In this document: one piece after another, positions 7,522 to 10,344 of the stretch
Position numbering within the stretch: the stretch's first letter is position 1
Layout of the letters: each line of letters starts with the position of its first letter
NCBI GenBank assembly: GCA_004151065.3
Contig: NWUY0300013549.1
Coordinates: 10,400 to 20,743 of the forward strand
Source of the DNA: Larix sibirica
Lineage: Eukaryota > Streptophyta > Pinopsida > Pinales > Pinaceae
Direction: 5' to 3'
DNA: 10,344 nucleotides
Program-made: the position numbers and the translations under genes
Notes under the pieces: model-generated
What the model was told of the DNA's origin: nothing
Database searches by the model: none
Seen by the model: only the letters and a program-made list of their open reading frames with translations

Positions 7522-8587
7522 GATGAGCCATCTTCCAACACAACGCTAGAGTTCATAGAGCCACTCAAAATAAAGAAACATAACATTGCAACCGAGGAGG
7601 ATCCCAATATGGCAATAATAGGAGACTATTGGGATTAGGAGACAATCACCTAGATAGTTGACCTGCTTAAAGAGTATGAAGACCTCTTTCAACTTGATTT
7701 CTTAGAGATGAAAGGGATTGTAGGAGCTCTACGTGAAATGAAGATCCAACTAAAAGAAGGGTAAAAACGTCAAGAAAAGACCATATGGATTGAACCCTCG
7801 GTACAAGGATAAAGCGTGCAAGTGGTTATACCACATGTTGGATACAAGGATTATATTTCATGTGGAGGAATTAGAGTGGATCAGTTCGATGGTTGTCCAA
7901 GATAAGAAGACTGGAGAAATCAACATCTGAGTGGATCTATTCAACTTGAATGCAACATGTATCCACAACCCATTCACTGCACCATTTATAGATGAGGTGT
8001 TAGAGAATGTAGGGGGTCAAGAAGCCTATTTATTCACTAATGGGTTCTCTGATTACCATTAGGTGTGTATAGAAAAGGAGGATCGCATGAAGACTACTTT
8101 TGCGATCAAGTGGGGCTCTTTTACCTATAATGCGATTCCTTTTGGACTAAAGAATGCACCAACTATATTTTCTAGGCTAATGCTGGCCAAGTTTAAAGAA
8201 TTCATCCATAAGTTTTTAGAAGTCTATATAGACGACTAGACAATGTTTAGCCTGTTGAATAATCACCGGTAGGTCTTGAGACTCATGTTAGATCATTGCA
8301 TGCAAATGCATATCTCGTTGAGCTTGAAGAAGTACATTTTTTGTACCCCATTTGGAATCATGTTGGGATATGTTGTGTGCAAGGAAGGTCTGCTAGTGGA
8401 CCCAATGGAGTTTACAGTCATAGTCAATCTATCGACCCCGATAATCATAGTCAATCTGTTGGCCCAAACATATGTGAAAGGATTATGTGCAACATTGGGA
8501 CATACTGACTATTTCAAAAAAATCAATAGAAACTATTATAGTATTATAGAACCACTGACGGTGTTGTTGAGAAAAGAAGTTAAGTAG
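7522..8587 (+). pseudogene. pol: reverse transcriptase domain
   Basis: A frame change at ~7511 leads into a pre-RT linker (IIGDYWD, DLLKEYEDLF). A second near 7760 restores the frame, and RT starts at ~7775 (KRPYGLNPRYKDK). Family landmarks follow in order: VLENVGGQEAY, FGLKNAPTIFSRLM (~8141-8182), the active-site YIDD at 8225-8236, and LGYVVCKEGLLVDP. The first catalytic Asp is replaced by Asn (8039-8041, in FTNGFSDYH). A TAG (8237) replaces the Trp expected after YIDD, and another TAG (8060) replaces a Gln. A 27-bp in-frame duplication lies at 8418-8471. RT would have copied element RNA into DNA. Confidence 0.88.
8418..8471 (+). repeat. 27-bp in-frame tandem duplication inside RT
   Basis: TCATAGTCAATCT occurs at 8418-8430 and again at 8445-8457, a period of 27 bp or nine codons. 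It encodes VIVNL then IIVNL and keeps the reading frame. RT relatives, as I remember them, have one such unit before the LGHT motif, so this looks like a local duplication after or during decay. Confidence 0.5.
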
Positions 8588-9150
8588 GAATGGATGTCGG
8601 AGTGCCAGCAGGCACTGGATACTTTGATGTTGAAATCAGTCACTACGTGGATCCCGATCTTTCCAAATTAGATGCGCATGTTCCATGTGCATGTTGATAC
8701 ATCATCGGTAGCATTGGGAGTGGTCCTATCCCACCCCGGTGAAGGAGACATTCACCACCCTTTTTCCTTCGCCAATAGAAATCTATATATAGATGAGAAA
8801 AATTATACCATGATTGAGCGAGAAGGCTTGGCGATGGTATATGCTTTGCAAAAGTACCGACACTACTTGTTGGGAAGTGACTTCAAGTTTTTCCTAGACC
8901 ACTCTGATTAGAAGTATTTGGTCAACAAGTCAATGTTAGGGGGCGCATACATCGATGGCTACTCCTATTTCAAGAGTTTGAGTTAGAAGTCGTTGTTAAG
9001 CGTGACAAGCATACTGTTGGTCTAGATCATCTATCAAGACTTAAATATGGTGACGAAGGAGGAAGTATGGATGATGATCTCTCAGATGCACAATTATTTC
9101 ACATTAAAGTGATACCAGATCAATTCAATGAGATAGCAACATTTCTAGAT
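8588..9150 (+). pseudogene. RNase H domain and link to integrase
   Basis: The longest open piece is 8672-8911, a TAG at 8669 precedes it and another at 8909 ends it. The catalytic acidic residues of a Ty3/gypsy RNase H are visible: Asp at 8696 (HVHVDTSS), Glu at 8816/8822 (IEREGLAMVYAL) and Asp at 8897 (FFLDHSD). A one-base slip in a run of five G at 8939-8943 shifts the frame, after which the usual RWLLLFQEFELEVVVK and LDHLSRL text continues. RNase H degraded the RNA strand of the RNA-DNA hybrid. The catalytic residues look kept, but the domain is split by stops. Confidence 0.87.
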
Positions 9151-10344
9151 TTTCGTTGTGCGCTAGTAGAGTGATACAGTTGTGCAGTGCAGACAGTTCG
9201 TAACACGTAGCACAGACTTTCAATTGATCGCAAGACAACTCTACAAGCTGGGAGTTGATGGCATACGATGTAGATGTGTGCTGGAACATGAAAGGTCGCT
9301 TCTTTTAAGAGAAGCACATGAAGGCATAGTTGGAGGACATTATGCAAAGAAGGCTACTGCGCACAAGGTGCTACCCATAGGGTTTTGGTGGACTTCACTA
9401 TTACAAGAAGCTAGGATCTACTGCAAACAATGTCATGTTATCTATAAAGTTAGAAAGTTGTCACATAAAGATGATATGTCTCCTTTTCCCATCACTGTGC
9501 TCGATCCTTTTGAGAAATGGGATATTAATTTTGTGGGTCCAATCAACCCACCAACACGTAGAATCGGTGCCCGATACATCATCACCATGACAAAGTACCT
9601 GACAATATGGTTAGAGGCTACGTTGTGAAGGATTGTGCCTCAGAGATCATCGTGTGGTTCATATTTTAGCACATCATTAGTATATTTGGTTGCTCGAAGG
9701 TGTTGATGAGTGATCAAGGAACTCACTTCATGAACTCCACCATCCGCGCAATAACAAAAGAGTTCATGATACAACACCATAAGAGTACCTTGCACCATTG
9801 GCATACTAATGGTACAGTGGAAGTGTTCAATAAGATTTTGGAGCAGGAACTTACAAATGTCTACAACGTACAACGTGACAACTAGAATTAGAGCATTCCA
9901 ACAATACTATGGGCATACAAGACAACGTTGAAGAGGCTCACGAAGCAAACCTCATTCAGATTGGTTTATGGCAAGGAAGCAGTAATGTCACTCGAGTTTG
10001 TTGTCCCCAGCATATGCATAGATTTAGCTACAAAAATTATAGATGATGATCACTTGTGCGTAGATTAGAGGACTTAATGTCACTAGAAGAAGTATTCCCT
10101 TTAGGGTTCAACCAGATCATACAGAAGCAACGACAAAAATCCCAACATGATAGGAATATCAAGAGTAAGACCCTGGAACCAAGTGCGTTGGTGTCGATGT
10201 ATGACCGTAAGTTTATGAAGAACCCAGGAAAGCTCAAGATGAGGTGGTTGGGTGCATTTAGGGTCTTGTTAATCACTAAGGAGGACATAACAAAGCTTGG
10301 CACTCTAGTAGGACATCGAATGAAGGGGATCATCAATGGGAGTC
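9151..10344 (+). pseudogene. integrase domain, nearly complete
   Basis: An extra T at ~9181 shifts frame into an open stretch to 9628. The N-terminal zinc module is present as His-x6-His at 9317/9338 and Cys-Lys-Gln-Cys at 9422-9433. The core starts WDINFVGP: the first catalytic Asp of the DDE triad is Asn at 9527-9529. The second Asp (SDQGTHF, 9712-9714) and the Glu (NGTVEVF, 9820-9822) are kept with 35 residues between them, the integrase D-35-E spacing. Frameshifts occur at ~9624 and ~10056, and TAGs at 9667, 9883 and 9889. From 10059 to the window end 95 codons are open; GKLKMRWLGAF is a GPY/F-like motif with Pro changed to Ala. The protein end lies just outside the window. Confidence 0.87.

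Larger units (their letters stand above)
4676..10344 (+). mobile_element. decayed Ty3/gypsy retrotransposon, gag-pol body
   Basis: One polyprotein can be traced on the plus strand from inside gag to near the integrase C-terminus. RT comes before RNase H and integrase, which is the Ty3/gypsy (Metaviridae) order and not Ty1/copia. Neither LTR of this element is in the window. The 5' end is cut at 4675/4676 by the minus-oriented LTR, and the 3' LTR would lie just past 10344. By hand I count about 45 nonsense codons (roughly 29 TAG, 10 TGA, 6 TAA) and about eight frameshifts (near 4728, 5740-5790, 7511, 7760, 8939, 9181, 9624 and 10056). The element cannot encode a working polyprotein. Confidence 0.92.

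Noticed and set aside
4676-10344. TAG read as glutamine (alternative genetic code or readthrough)
   Set aside because: Some TAGs sit where Gln is expected, but others replace Trp, TGA and TAA also occur, and there are about eight frameshifts. Decay explains all of it.

Overview
The window looks like repeat-rich nuclear DNA of a seed plant, most likely a gymnosperm. This rests on the LTR-retrotransposon content and on remembered resemblance of the polyprotein and the minus-strand gene to families abundant in conifer assemblies; no search was run. There are no bacterial-style operons, tRNA or rRNA genes, or CRISPR arrays. Every coding tract is broken, so this is a graveyard of nested mobile elements rather than a set of working genes.

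Layout. (1) 1-1764, minus strand: a long decayed gene of unknown function that reads in one unbroken frame for 588 codons, interrupted by nine stop codons, and runs off the window edge. It has a TATA box about 100 bp upstream of its ATG and a duplicated ~27-bp motif further upstream (1936-2079). (2) 2452-4675, minus strand: a truncated LTR element. One LTR (2452-3213) has TG...CA ends. A second, shorter copy (4099-4675) lacks the ~185 bp that hold the TATA region. Between them is the tail of a coiled-coil protein (3226-4097) followed by a weak polypurine tract. (3) 4676-10344, plus strand: a Ty3/gypsy polyprotein that starts abruptly inside gag, exactly where the shorter LTR ends, and continues almost to its C-terminus at the window end.

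The polyprotein order is gag (late capsid, then five CCHC zinc knuckles and a Gly/Arg-rich spacer), coiled basic/acidic linker, aspartic protease, a second gag-like capsid tract, reverse transcriptase, RNase H, and integrase with HHCC, DDE and C-terminal modules. It carries about 45 in-frame nonsense codons, mostly TAG, and about eight frameshifts. Several catalytic residues are lost.

The most interesting points are the five-knuckle gag, the capsid-like tract between protease and RT, the frame-intact but stop-riddled minus-strand gene, the TAG-dominated decay spectrum pointing to deamination of CHG-methylated cytosines, and an N that falls exactly on the junction between truncated LTR and coiled-coil tract.
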